Assembly: GCA_963082875.1 (NCBI GenBank) | Contig: OY720100.1 | Location: forward strand, 9,548,001-9,612,000 | Origin: Corella eumyota | Lineage: Eukaryota; Chordata; Ascidiacea; Phlebobranchia; Corellidae | Length of the DNA stretch: 64,000 nt | Direction: 5' to 3' | In this document: positions 34,401 to 45,537 of the stretch, in pieces | Layout of the letters: each line of letters begins with the position of its first letter | Position numbering within the stretch: the stretch's first letter is position 1 | Notes under the pieces: model-generated | What the model saw: only the letters and a program-made list of their open reading frames with translations | The model's database searches: none | What the model was told of the DNA's origin: nothing | Made by a program: the position numbers and the translations under genes

Positions 34401-37400
34401 ATGCCATTGCTATTTTTTTTTGTATTTAAAAATTGTTTCCATATGCAATACAATTGTGTCACGACTCACAATAATATCCTGGTGTTGCTTAAATCTTTTT
34501 TTTCAATTTTTAACAGAAGTTTTTCAATGAGTTTAGAAATAAACTAAACGATTTTAAACAATAAAACTTTAAAGTTTGCTTTATATATTGAATGTAAAGA
34601 TAAGTTGTTTTAGTATGGGTTCCAGCCTTTAAGTATCGAGGTAAATTTCTGGTTTGTTAATGTATTTCTATTTGTAAATATGGTAACTGGTAATTTAAAA
34701 ATTTAATCTCAAATACAGAAAGCTTGCATAAATACTCGTGTATGATCTTTCACCCCCGCAATGCAACCCAAAGTAAAAATAAACTGCCTACTTAAAATTC
34801 CTATATAGCGTTTTTGCCTTCGAGAACAGCTCCATGGTTATTCATTATTTTAAAAACTCCCTTTCCTACTGCATCAATAATTTCTCTTAAGTTCAAACCA
34901 CTCCAAAAATACTATGAAAATAAATTTAAATTAGCAATTCAATACTTTAGTAAAAATCCGTAAAATATATTTGTGTTAAAACTTCAGTAATAATCTAATT
35001 AAACTAACTTTTATTAAAATGCCTAATAATCATTTATTAAAATAATTTAAGACTCTTTTGAACTTGCTATTTGATGCCAAATATATTTCCTTTACTGCTG
35101 GAACACAGCTAGTGCTGTTAGCGATAGTTATCTTTATCATAAAAATAATATTTTTAAAATTATTATGTCAGTCCATGAACTTAAACAGGCTATGTTATCT
35201 ACTTAAAATGTTTACCCACATATCTGTCTATTTTTTTTTGTTTTTTTAGGTATTACTATCATACATTATCCACAGTTACAGTTGCCATAGTATATAAATT
35301 TTGTGTGTTTGATCAAAATTTAATTTTTTTAATAAAATAGTGTCTATGTAAGTTGCTGGTAGAAAAAGGAATTATTTAACTTTTTCATTTTGTAAACTCC
35401 AACTTACGTGGATTTGAGGTAGGGAAGATGGTAACTCGTTTGAAGGCAATGTTGTCTTAGAACTACTAGAATTTACACACTGGGCAGAATATTGGGAAAA
35501 ACGATCACTCTCCAAAAACTCTTTATAAGCAAACTTTTCGACATTCAATTCAATTTCAGTCTGTGCCTGATGAAACAATTCTGAGTCCAATTCATGATTT
35601 AAAATTTCCTGTGCATTTTGGGGACCACTGGTATTAAGTAACTAAGAAAAAAATTTTTAGTTGAAAAAAACAAACATTTTATTTACATATTATTTAATTT
35701 ACAAATACCCTTTGTGCTTCTTTAATTTGTGCAGCAATGTATGACTTTGTTGCATCTTTAATGATTGCGGAAACAAAAGTGGGTGCTCCACTTCCTAAGT
35801 ATGCTTTGTAAATTTTTTTTGCCAGTTTAACTCTACAAAACAAATATATATTTAAGTTACTTGAAAAAGTATAAAAGGTTTTTTGGTTTGGGGACCATGC
35901 CATTATACATTTTAACAGATTTGTATGAACATGGAATAGGCTTTTCATAGCAAGTTTTGGACCTTAACATAGATTACATTTTTTTTCTGTTGCCTCCATG
36001 TATTATTTATAGAGTATAGTCAATGGAAGGGTAATTACTTGCCGTTTTTGATAAAATTGGCCATAGCCTTTTTGTTCAAAAATTTTAAAACCAATAAGTT
36101 TTTGTGCATAATATAGTGCAATATTTATTATTAAGATTAAATATAAACTTAAAAAAATATTAAACAAATTCCCCAAAAATTTAAAAGTTAAGTTGGCCAA
36201 TATTACCTTCACAAATGGAGTAATTAATGGACACCCTAAAAAAAGTTAATGAACCCTTTTAATAATGCTTATTAAAAGTAATTTAATGAACTACAAAACT
36301 TTAAAACAGGGTCATTTTATCCTTAGAACATGAAACAGATATTTAGGAAAGAAAGATTTTTTTACAACATAAAATAAATATATTTATTATTTACAATTTC
36401 CATGGGACATATCAATTTTTCTAGGCTGTAAAGTTTTTTTTGTAATAACGCATTTTTAAGATGGAATACATTTTTATGTCGTTGTTTTACTAACATTTGC
36501 ATGTTTTTTACATATGCTATATCCAACAACTTTTTATAATTAAAATCACTAATATATAATTTTTCTATTCATTCACATGAATTTATCTTTTTATGTTTAT
36601 ACTTTTAAAAAAAAGGATGCTTAGAAGCTCTTCCTTGTTTCTTGGCATTTAAACATTAAGATTTTGTAACCACAAAATATTATTAAACAAGGACAATCTT
36701 AAAAAAATGGGAATGGTATCCACTAATTACTTCCAAACTTTAACTGTCCAATAATTACATCTGCTGACTATATATATTCCCTTTTTATTGTCATATACAA
36801 GTTAAATTCCTGGTTGCACCACTTCCTTTTCATACAAAACATGTAAATTAGTATTACCTTTTTGTTTTAGTTTCTTGGTCCATAACTGCGTTGATTGTTT
36901 TATTTGAAATTGAACCAGTTGTTGAAGATGCAGCAGAAGAATTCTCACTTCGATTTATTTTTAATCCAAAATTGCGAAAACCCTTCATTGCTAGCCACCC
37001 TTCCAGTATACTCTGCTGTTTAAGATCAATCAAAAATTTCATAAAAGTCTTAACACCCTCACTATCATCTAACATGTTATAAAGTGATAATTTCCAACGT
37101 TCGTAAGCTGGTAGTGGTGAATCACTTCCTTCAGGTTCATAGCCAAGATTTCCATCAGTTCGCCTGTTTGAAATTAAATACTTTTTTGTAAAAAAGAAAT
37201 ACATATTTTACAAAGTGTTACCAAAAACTACTAGTAAGTTAATTTTACAGAGTGTTTACCAAGAGCTATTTATTAAACATAGCTATTTTATAACCTTAAT
37301 GTTACTGTGGAAACTTCAGATTTTCCACTAATACTGCTGTGGGTGGATTGTCTTCCATCTGTAGATGCAACTTCATGTTCTTCACCTATGGTTGGAGGTC

Positions 37401-37509
37401 TGACAGCACAGTTTGCATTATCTTTTGTAAAATTATGACCTTGCATATAAGTTTGGACAACAACGCTACTCATGTTTTTGCTTTGTTGATTTTTAATTCC
37501 ATTATTCAT
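31409..37509 (-). CDS. AXIN: Axin, Wnt-pathway scaffold (complete)
   Basis: Eleven exons (37509-37295, 37163-36858, 35832-35709, 35641-35408, 34192-34077, 33874-33766, 33593-33434, 33060-32976, 32903-32378, 32266-32187, 32102-31409) join in phase to 882 residues; human AXIN1 is 862. Axin assembles APC, GSK3, CK1 and beta-catenin for beta-catenin destruction. N-terminal RPPTIGEEHEVASTD matches the tankyrase-binding segment. The RGS/APC-binding domain (76-270) has NLGYEPEGSDSPLPAYERWK, LLDFW-equivalent ILEGWLAMKGFR, and LFHQAQTEIELNVEKF. The conserved PYYTPSW...DTLSMDSSSID block follows. A GSK3-binding helix (FFELLKGKLEEYKEEL, about 464-480) and beta-catenin-binding helix (MDKLLARHVAKEI, about 518-530) come next. 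The DIX domain (806-882) has VVYYMPQQPVPYKVKIP, NLTLGQFKQCLTKKNLYKYY and PLWEGNVVARLEIL. The stop sits inside a good donor-like TTTTGTAAGT. Confidence 0.96.
34804..34917 (-). other. Exon-like open stretch in an Axin intron
   Basis: After TTTTCATAG the minus strand reads YFWSGLNLREIIDAVGKG, then VFKIMNNHGAVLEGKNAI and a stop. It lies between Axin exons 4 and 5, is in phase 0 with exon 4, and would truncate Axin before the GSK3 and DIX regions. It lacks a following donor. It could be an alternative terminal exon, a relic of another gene or chance. Confidence 0.25.
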
Positions 37510-38375
37510 AACTTAAATACATCAATAAATTAATCTTTATACAATTAAAATAAAGTTATAGTTAATTGTAAAATAAATAAAACCAGCCGTTTATTCATTT
37601 TTAATAAATAGTACAGCTTAAACTTGACCAAAATTTTCGAAATAATCCGATTATAATCATTACTGACCATTTAACGCACTGAAAAAAACCCTCAGATAAC
37701 TGTTTGGTTTACTTATCTACTGCATACGAAACTGTCTAACTGTAAAAACGCTTTATAATTTTTATGAGTCCTTTTTTCAGGCTTTTTTAAACATTCCAAA
37801 CAACTTTTAAAATAGAAAAAAATTTTACACGACATGCACCTTTACACTACGTCATTACTTTTTACTACAACGAAACAAAAATTGTATTGCAAGATAGCCG
37901 ATCTAACTGTTCTACATCGTGGCCTTGCTTACATTTCATTTGGCGACGGTTTCGATTGCACTTAGATCGGCACATCATAGTCGGGTAATCGCTTTGAAGT
38001 TTGCCTTTTTTTTTAAATTGAATAAAATGTTTGTTCACAAAGCGGCGCCCTTACATTTAAAAAAATGGCATTTTACCTATAGTTGCCGTTTTGTATACAC
38101 AAAAAAATTATGTTTAGGCTCTGTGCAATTAAAAAATTATTTGAATGTCCTCTTCTTGTCTTACACAACTAATGTTGATCGAGTTTAACATTTTAAACTC
38201 GTATGAGTGCTTATTTTTTGTTGCGTAGTTAATTATTATCTTGTCGTTAATTGTTTCGTACAGGTCAATAATACCGCTATAGAATTTTTTACCAAGTACA
38301 GTCTAGTAAGGCCCCTTAACATTTTACACGCAAAGATAACAAACGTTTAACCAATTTTTGTAGTTGTTTGAGATT
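37510..38375. promoter_or_regulatory. Divergent promoter region between Axin (-) and H6PD (+)
   Basis: About 870 bases separate the two start codons, so both promoters and 5' UTRs must lie here. Base composition is less extreme around 37840-38020. No exon, TATA pair or repeat can be named with confidence. A frame at 37919-38188 (+) has no domain. Confidence 0.55.
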
Positions 38376-41374
38376 ATGCGCTTTGTTTTGTGTGTTATTT
38401 TTGGGGGCAACTTGCTAGCATTTGTTTACGCGAATGTAAAAAATGGCATGACCAACTATGAAGATCGAAACAAACCTTCTAACTACCTTGATGTAACGCT
38501 GATTGGTGCAAATGGTGATCTGTCAAAGAAATATTTATGGAATGGTTTGTTTGATTTATTCAACAAATATGCCTATCAAAATCTAGGCGGTAAAGAAAAA
38601 CAGTGGAGTTTCTCGTTCTACGGGGCTGGAAGGGATAATTCGTCTGTTGGTGGTTCCCTGTTAAAATATAATATTAAGAAGTATGTTCTTTGTAGCAACG
38701 TTGACCAGAATTGTATTCAAGCAAAAAATGTATATGCTAAACAAATCAAGTACGTACAATTAAAAACAGACGCTGATTACGCAAACCATTGCAACAAATT
38801 ATTGGAAAACCAGCGTGATAAATTCTGTTACAAAGGACAGGATTGCCTTTATCAACACATAATTTATTTGTCAATACCACCGTTTGCTTACGAACAGACC
38901 ACACAGCGGATATCATTGTTTTGTCAACAAAATCACCAAGAAAATGTCGTTAAAGTTGTTTTAGAAAAGCCATTTGGTCATGACGAAAAGTCAGCTATTT
39001 CTCAAGCCAAATCAATATCGCAATATCTTAGCGATGAAAACATTTACAGGTTTCTTAAAAGTTGTGTATATTTGGGTAATTGTGTTAAATTGAACAAAAA
39101 CGATTTAAATTATTATTTGTTACATAGTTTTTTAATTTCTAAAGGGTGGATCATTATCTTGGAAAACAAACTGTTGAACAAATCCAACCTTTTCTGCAAA
39201 CTAACACCCATATACATAACATGATGAACTTCAATTTTGTTGATAGAATAGAAATAGTATTAAAAGAAAAATTAGATGTCAAAGGTAAAATAGCCAAGTT
39301 TGTTAAATTTATAAAAATAATTGGTCTTAAACAATTTTTGTGTTATCCTTAGAAAATTTTTATAGCTAAATTGTATATTTTATTATAATAAAATATGAAA
39401 TTTTGCAAATAGGACGGGCAGAATATTACGATAAGTATGGAGTTATGTGTGATGTTATGCAGAATCACTTATTTGAAATTATGTGTCTATTAACCATGGA
39501 TACATTCAACATCAAAAACTTTACACTGGCCAAAAATCAATTAATTTCTCAAATACAACCAATTAAAAAAAGAAATATTGTTATCGGACAGTATAAAGGT
39601 ATACAACATTTATAATAAAAATTTAATTTTATTTATTTGGTGTTTTTGTATTTGTTTAAGGTTATCAGGAAGAAGTTCAAAGTGAAGCTAAAAATAATGT
39701 TACAACCAGAACACCTACATTTGCAAGTATATGTAATTTATTGAAAACCTATTAAAAAATTCCTTAATCACATAATAATATTACCGGCAGCGTGGTGTAG
39801 TGGTAAGAACACTTGCTACACCACCATTGGGTCGTGAGTTCAATCCCCACTGCCCTTACGCTGTAGCCCCCTTGAGAAAGGCGCTACATTTAACCTTTCC
39901 GCATCGAGGATAAACATATATACAAAAAAAACATAAATATATACGTGAACTCATTTTTTTAATACAAGGTGTTAAAATGGAAATAAATTCCAGTTCTTGG
40001 AAAAATGTTCCAATATTTATTGTTTCGGGAAAAAAGTTAAATGAAAGAGTTGGGTTCGTCCGCATTGCTTTCAAAGACATTTATTTTAATATGGTTAGAA
40101 AAGGTAATATTTGTCTTAATCAAATGTATATATATAAAATGATTACCTTACTAAAGTTTCCAAATTTTTAGAGTGTTCTTCTTCGCACGAGATAATTTTT
40201 CATATCGGCCAAGGAATCTTAAACTGTCCTGCTATCCTAATTTCTAAACTGTTACCGATGAACTCAAATTATGTTCCAGCTGGATGGAAACAAACTCACA
40301 AATTTGATGACCTCATTTTATTTAACATTCCCATTAAATGTTTTGTTGTGTTTATTCCAATTAACAACAAGGATGCTTACACAGTTTTAATAGAAAAAGT
40401 ATTTCTCGGCCAGAAGAAACAATTTGTTGCAGAAGATACTTTGCTAGAATCTTGGAAGATTTGGGGAACAATTATTAAAGAAACAAAAGATACTCATCCA
40501 CTTATTTATGGCTCTCCAGAAGAGTTAGATTTTGTTTATATTAATGACACTCTAAAATATCAAAATAAATATTTAAAACATTTAAACAAATTGTTTTTGG
40601 GACAAAACTTGATTACAGGGAGCTGTGATGAGGTGATTTATCAATTGGCAGAAGATATAAGGGAAGCTGCAATAAATTCGATAAGACAACAAACCTTCTT
40701 TAATATTGCATTTTCAGGTGGAACATCCCCTTTAAAACTATTTAAATATTTTAGAGATCATATGAAAACTAGTTTTCCATGGAAACAGACAAATATTTGG
40801 CAAGTCGATGAAAGGTGTTCAAATATTTCAAAAGAAAGTAATTTTTTTAACATGTGCAAGGAACTAATTGATTTTATACCTGAATTAATATACTCAAACA
40901 TTCACCCGATGCCTATTGGTATTGATGGCAGTTGTAGTGAAATTAATGCATTAAAATATGAGCAATCCATGTTGGAGATAGTCGGAAAATCTTATAAATT
41001 GGACTACATCGTTCTAGGATTGGGATCTGATGGTCATACTGCCTCTTTATTTTCAAACTATAAAAGTTTAATAAATGATCAAAGGTATGTATTAATAAAA
41101 TAGACCTTAAAAATTTGCTTCTAATCATATTTGTTTTAACAGATATGTAGCAATGGTTGAAAATGCACCGGCAAATATATCACCGGACCGAATAACTTTA
41201 ACATATAAAACCTTTAATGCTGCGCAAAAAGTTTCCGTACTAGTTATGGGAAGTTCAAAATCAAGTATACTTAATTTTCTTCAATCTACAAAATGCAACA
41301 ATCCTGAAGATTTTCCAATATGCAAAGTTTCTAATAAAAATCTAACTTGGTTTATAGATAATAGTTGCTTGTAA
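38376..41374 (+). CDS. H6PD: GDH/6PGL endoplasmic bifunctional protein (hexose-6-phosphate dehydrogenase, complete)
   Basis: Seven exons (38376-39049, 39145-39284, 39413-39598, 39661-39726, 39969-40103, 40172-41084, 41143-41374) join to 781 residues; human H6PD is 791. It makes NADPH in the ER lumen: glucose-6-phosphate to 6-phosphogluconolactone, then lactone hydrolysis. A signal peptide (MRFVLCVIFGGNLLAFVYA) supports ER entry. NADP fold TLIGANGDLSKKYLW (41-55), EKPFGHD, and catalytic VDHYLGKQ (from 226) follow, then VMCDVMQNHL and VSGKKLNERVG. The lactonase half carries AFSGGTSPLKLF (about 580), WQVDERC and GLGSDGHTASLF. The ATG at 38376 is used; the in-frame TTG before it is not a plausible start. 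AATAAA lies about 20 bases after the stop. Intron 4 holds a short SINE. Confidence 0.96.
39784..39913 (+). mobile_element. tRNA-derived SINE, short copy 2 (H6PD intron 4)
   Basis: It begins CCGGCAGCGTGGTGTAGTGG with a good A box and a GAGTTCAATCCCCACT B box. It then passes through GTAGCCCCCTTGAGAAAGGC straight to a tail ending GCATCGAGGATAA. It has the same head and tail as the longer copies but lacks their central body of about 140 bases. The B box is closer to consensus than in the others. It is sense to the host. Confidence 0.82.
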
Positions 41375-41588
41375 ATGTGACAAAATTTTATTAATAAAAT
41401 ATGCAAACTACGTAGTTGAATTTTTGTAGTCATGATTGATGGGTAACAGAGTTTTGTGTTGTTGTAGAGTTTTTAATAACTTTACAGTAAACACAATTTG
41501 AGTAATGCCCAACCAAAATAGTGTTGGGCTTAAGAATAACTTGTTTATTATAATTTTGGGGGTAACAAAAATAAATAGCAGGACATTA

Positions 41589-44500
41589 TTAACTTTCATT
41601 CCCCCAGTTTCCATGACTTCCTATCATAGGTGGAGGTGGTGGGCCTCTCATATTACTCATTCTGGGTGGTGGAGGAGGGCCTCTCATTCCTCCCATATTT
41701 GGTGGATGTGGACCCCTCATTCCTTCAAACATGGGACCCCTTGGACCTCCCCATGGTCCACCCATCGGTGGTCCCATAGGAGGACCCCTTGGAGCAAAAT
41801 GTCCACCCATCCGGGGTCCTAAAAAAAACAGTTAAATAAGGACAAAAAATAGTGTGTGATAAACCTCACATTATAATAGTTCTTACCCATTCCCATATTA
41901 CCCATTGGGGGGCCATGCATCATGTTAGGTGGAGGGGGGCCCATTTGTCGATTACCCCAATTGGGAAGTCCGCCCATGTTCATTTGATCATGATCATTAG
42001 ATGGTGGCATAGGAGGGCCGGGCATTGGTGGCATGTGACCCAATGGGGGTGGCATCATGGAACCAGGTCCCATACCCATTGGTGGCATTAAAGGAGGTCC
42101 CATAGGTGGCATACCAGGCATTGGCATAGGAGGTGGTGGTATACCTAATTTTAAAACAATTTAAAAATAGTTATTATCACAAAAATAAATAGATACATAT
42201 TTTTCTACATAAAAACAACTTTTACCTGGCATTTCCATATTACCCATGTCCATACCAGAAGGCATGTTATCAGTTGGAGCATCAGCAAACAAAGTATGAG
42301 GTCTGTCTGCTTGTGAGAGTGGGTTTTGTACAGCTAGTAACCTCTCTTAAAATATGAAACAATTTTTTTAACATATAGTAAGGTACTAATATTGTCATTC
42401 TATTATTTTGTAAAGGCAACAGATAGCAGCATATTGTTAAATTGGCCTTTTTATAAATTAACTTATATATATTTAAAAATCAAATTACATTATTGTTATT
42501 TAATAAATTATTTTACCTGCTGCCCCACCATGTCTTTCTCCTTTGGAGTCCTTTTTAAAGGCATATGAAATACTAATAGGTCGATTACAAAGATGCTGCC
42601 CATTCATTGCTTCTAAAGCTGCATCTGAAGCCTCAAAGCTAGCAAAATTTATAAAAGCAAATCCCTTTGAATTACCGGTATCAGGATCTCGCATTATCTT
42701 AATAGAAAATAAAAGTAAAATATTGGTCAACATTATTTTAATAGTTTTTAAATTAAAAAATATATATATACAATATTTAGATTAATTTAAAAATTAAAGT
42801 TATAAATTAAAACTAAATTTAATTTTAAAATAGTTTTTACTTTCACCATGATTCACCAACATTCAATATTTGAAAATTCACTATTATTCATTGAATTATA
42901 AAGAACAAACAAGTATATAAAGATATTGAATAAAATGTTATTATTTATTTATATATACACATAATATTATAATGATAAAAACTTAAAAAATAAGAACCTA
43001 CTTTTGGAGTTTGCAATATTACACCAAAGGCACTAAAGGTATCATACAGCAGTTTTTCATCTATTTCAGGATCTAAGTTGCCGATAAATAGGTTTGCACC
43101 CACATCCAAATTCTTTTGATGTGATGATGCCTAATTATAAATTGGTAATTATTTACCAAGAAGTTAAATATAATCTTTATCAACAACAATTATTTGGGAA
43201 AACCAACCAGTAGAAATACATTTCATGGAGAAATAAAATGATATGTTTTTTGATAAGTGGCTTAAATTTAAATATCCTACTATTTAAATCTAAAACTGCA
43301 TTTATTTTTGATTAATTTAATTAAATCGATTCAATGAAAATTTATTACATAGCATTTATATATTTAATTTTGTTTTTGGTGGTTGTTTACAATATTCAAT
43401 CAAAATAAAACTACTTTACTAGTTTAGATACATTTACCCATTTCGAAAGCTGCTTATAGGGTATTGTTAAAAACTTTAAACAATGCAATATAGTTTTATT
43501 TAAAATTTTTCTGTAAATAGTATATACCTTGTTAACTCTAATAGGTTTTCCATATAATTTTATCATGTTTAGTATTTTGATAGCATAGTCTGCATCTTCT
43601 TCACTTAAAAATTCTACAAATCCATATCCTTGATGATGACTCGTAATTCGATCCTTTAAATAATAAACAATTCTAAATAATTTTTTTTTATCCCAACTGC
43701 AAAAAACAATTAAATTAATAAAACCTTTAAAATATAATACGAATGGTTCTTCTGTAGGACAATTTCGGTAGAAAATCATTAATTTTAAACAAAGTATAAT
43801 TACTAACCTTAGGCATATGTGTGCTGACAACCACACCGGCCTGTAAAAACAGCTCCCACAATAAAGGCTCACTAACTTTTTCATCTAAACCACCAACATA
43901 CACAGTAGCATCTAAAAGTAACATGTATGTAAAAGTTAAACATATATAAACCTAATTTTTTTTTGTATATATCTTTATCCTCGATGTGAGAAGGTCGAAT
44001 GCGCGACCTTAACATAGAATGACATCTAATACTCAAACCCAGTCTCAAATTGCCTGTGGCAGTTTGGGATATTATAGATTATAACTGTCCGGTTATTATG
44101 CTGCTGATTAAGTGCTGGCTCAGCAAGACTTCATACCATTTATTTTTTCAGCAAGACTTCATACCATTCAGCAAGACTTCATACCATTTGCGCCTTACTT
44201 AAGGGCGCTACAGCATGAGAGCAGTGGGGAATGAACCCACAACCTCATAGTGGTGTAGCAAGTGTTCTTACCACTACACTATGTGGTCGATTTAAAATTA
44301 TGTTAGATAAATTGCTGCAAATAGGCTACCACAAATTCTGTAAACAGTCAGTATACAGGTTTACTATTCTTATTATGATAATTCAATCTTATAGGCTATA
44401 TTCAAATGAAAAGAAAAAATGAAAATTGAATTATCATTAAAGATATTCAGATATTATGGGTGGTTGGCAATCCTGCAAATCTTTGGTTTACTGTGCAGCT

Positions 44501-44799
44501 GTGCCAAAGATTGAATTTCATATTAATTTGTATTTAACAGACAAACAGAATTTATAAAATTTAAGCCAGTTGTGAAGTTATTACGATAAAAATAATGGAC
44601 AAACGTAAATGGGCAAAAGTTCTACAGTCTGATCCAGATCCTGAGTAATCAGCTTTAAGTAAAGTTTTTAATTCAATTCTTTACGCTTTCTGGCAGTTCT
44701 GGTTAGCAAGTGATGCAAACAATTTTGTTATTTAATAATCTTATGTTTGACCCACGTGAACTCACCTTGATTACGTTCGGAAATTGGGCCAGCAGCCAT
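41589..44799 (-). CDS. SF3B4: Splicing factor 3B subunit 4 (SAP49), complete
   Basis: Eight exons (44799-44766, 43911-43808, 43653-43528, 43130-43002, 42697-42517, 42345-42226, 42144-41887, 41818-41589) join to 393 residues; human is 424. A U2 snRNP SF3b subunit that contacts pre-mRNA near the branch site and binds SF3B2. It starts [20 protein letters not shown], as in vertebrates. RRM1 (13-90) has [12 protein letters not shown] and [16 protein letters not shown]2 (100-180) has [19 protein letters not shown] and [16 protein letters not shown]. The C-terminal 180 residues are Pro/Met/Gly-rich ([17 protein letters not shown]), typical of the family. A TTTGTTAG just upstream of the ATG is a possible (trans-)splice acceptor. 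The gene is tail to tail with H6PD, 214 bases apart. Intron 1 carries a SINE. Confidence 0.96.
43976..44289 (-). mobile_element. tRNA-derived SINE, copy 3 with internal triplication (SF3B4 intron 1)
   Basis: Same family as the copies at 28607 and 52666: minus-strand head GTGTAGTGGTAAGAACACTT, body with TGAGCCAGCACTTAATCAGC, and tail CACATCGAGGATAA. The segment CAGCAAGACTTCATACCATT is present three times in a row (about 44122-44189), which lengthens this copy. It is sense to the host. Confidence 0.83.
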
Positions 44800-45537
44800 T
44801 TTTCGAGGCGGCTAACAAATTTATTTTTTTTCCGTTTAAGTTTCTAATTTAATTCAATATTTCGCTTTCAGTCATTGCTGGTTAATTTACACGCTTTAGT
44901 TCAACAGCATTTTTAACCAAATTGTGTCATAGATTTTACCGAAAGTATTAGGTATAAAATGCTAGTTAATGTTTTATTATCAAAAATTATTTTACCAAAT
45001 ATACATTTGGCCAAAAACTATAAGCCTCAAAACCTATTTTACCAAGAATGAGACATATTTTTTTAAAGTGGTTATTTAAAAGTGTAAGCAACACTAGCAA
45101 TCATAAAAGCATTTTTACTACCATTGATTCACCTATTTTCGGAGTGCTTGCACTTAAAAAAACTAAAAAATATGACAAATGATTTACAAAAGGTACAAGA
45201 AGCGTACCGTTTATTTTTTATATACAATTATATTTTTAATCCAAAGGTTAAGAAAAAAAAAGTTTAAAAAATGTACAACTAATCTCGGTTTTATGTCATA
45301 TTTGTTGTTATTGTTGTAGTGTTATATTTTGTGAATATTAAAAATAAGAGGTAACTTCAATGATGTGTATTAAATAATAAATATATAGCAAACTTTATGT
45401 TTTAAGTAGTTTGTAGCAATAACTAAAGGTAAAAAAATGCAAGAGCAAATTAACTAAATCTAATAACTTTTAGGTAATAGTTGGTACTAAGATAACACAG
45501 CTTCAGCCATTTTGTGTTGTTATTGGCACAGGTACAG
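44800..45537. other. Intergenic DNA between ODAD1 and SF3B4
   Basis: About 740 AT-rich bases holding the SF3B4 promoter on the left and the ODAD1 3' UTR on the right. Nothing else was recognised. Confidence 0.5.

Noticed and set aside
36003-36212. Hydrophobic minus frame within the Axin RGS region
   Set aside because: Intronic; Axin exons 2 and 3 join directly in phase across it and match the RGS fold.
39784-39856. Functional tRNA gene
   Set aside because: The head is tRNA-like with A and B boxes, but the same head heads four repeats with bodies and tails; it is a SINE promoter, and the cloverleaf is imperfect.
41505-42091. Trp/His/Ser-rich plus-strand frames opposite SF3B4
   Set aside because: Antisense shadows of the Pro/Met/Gly-rich C-terminal exons.
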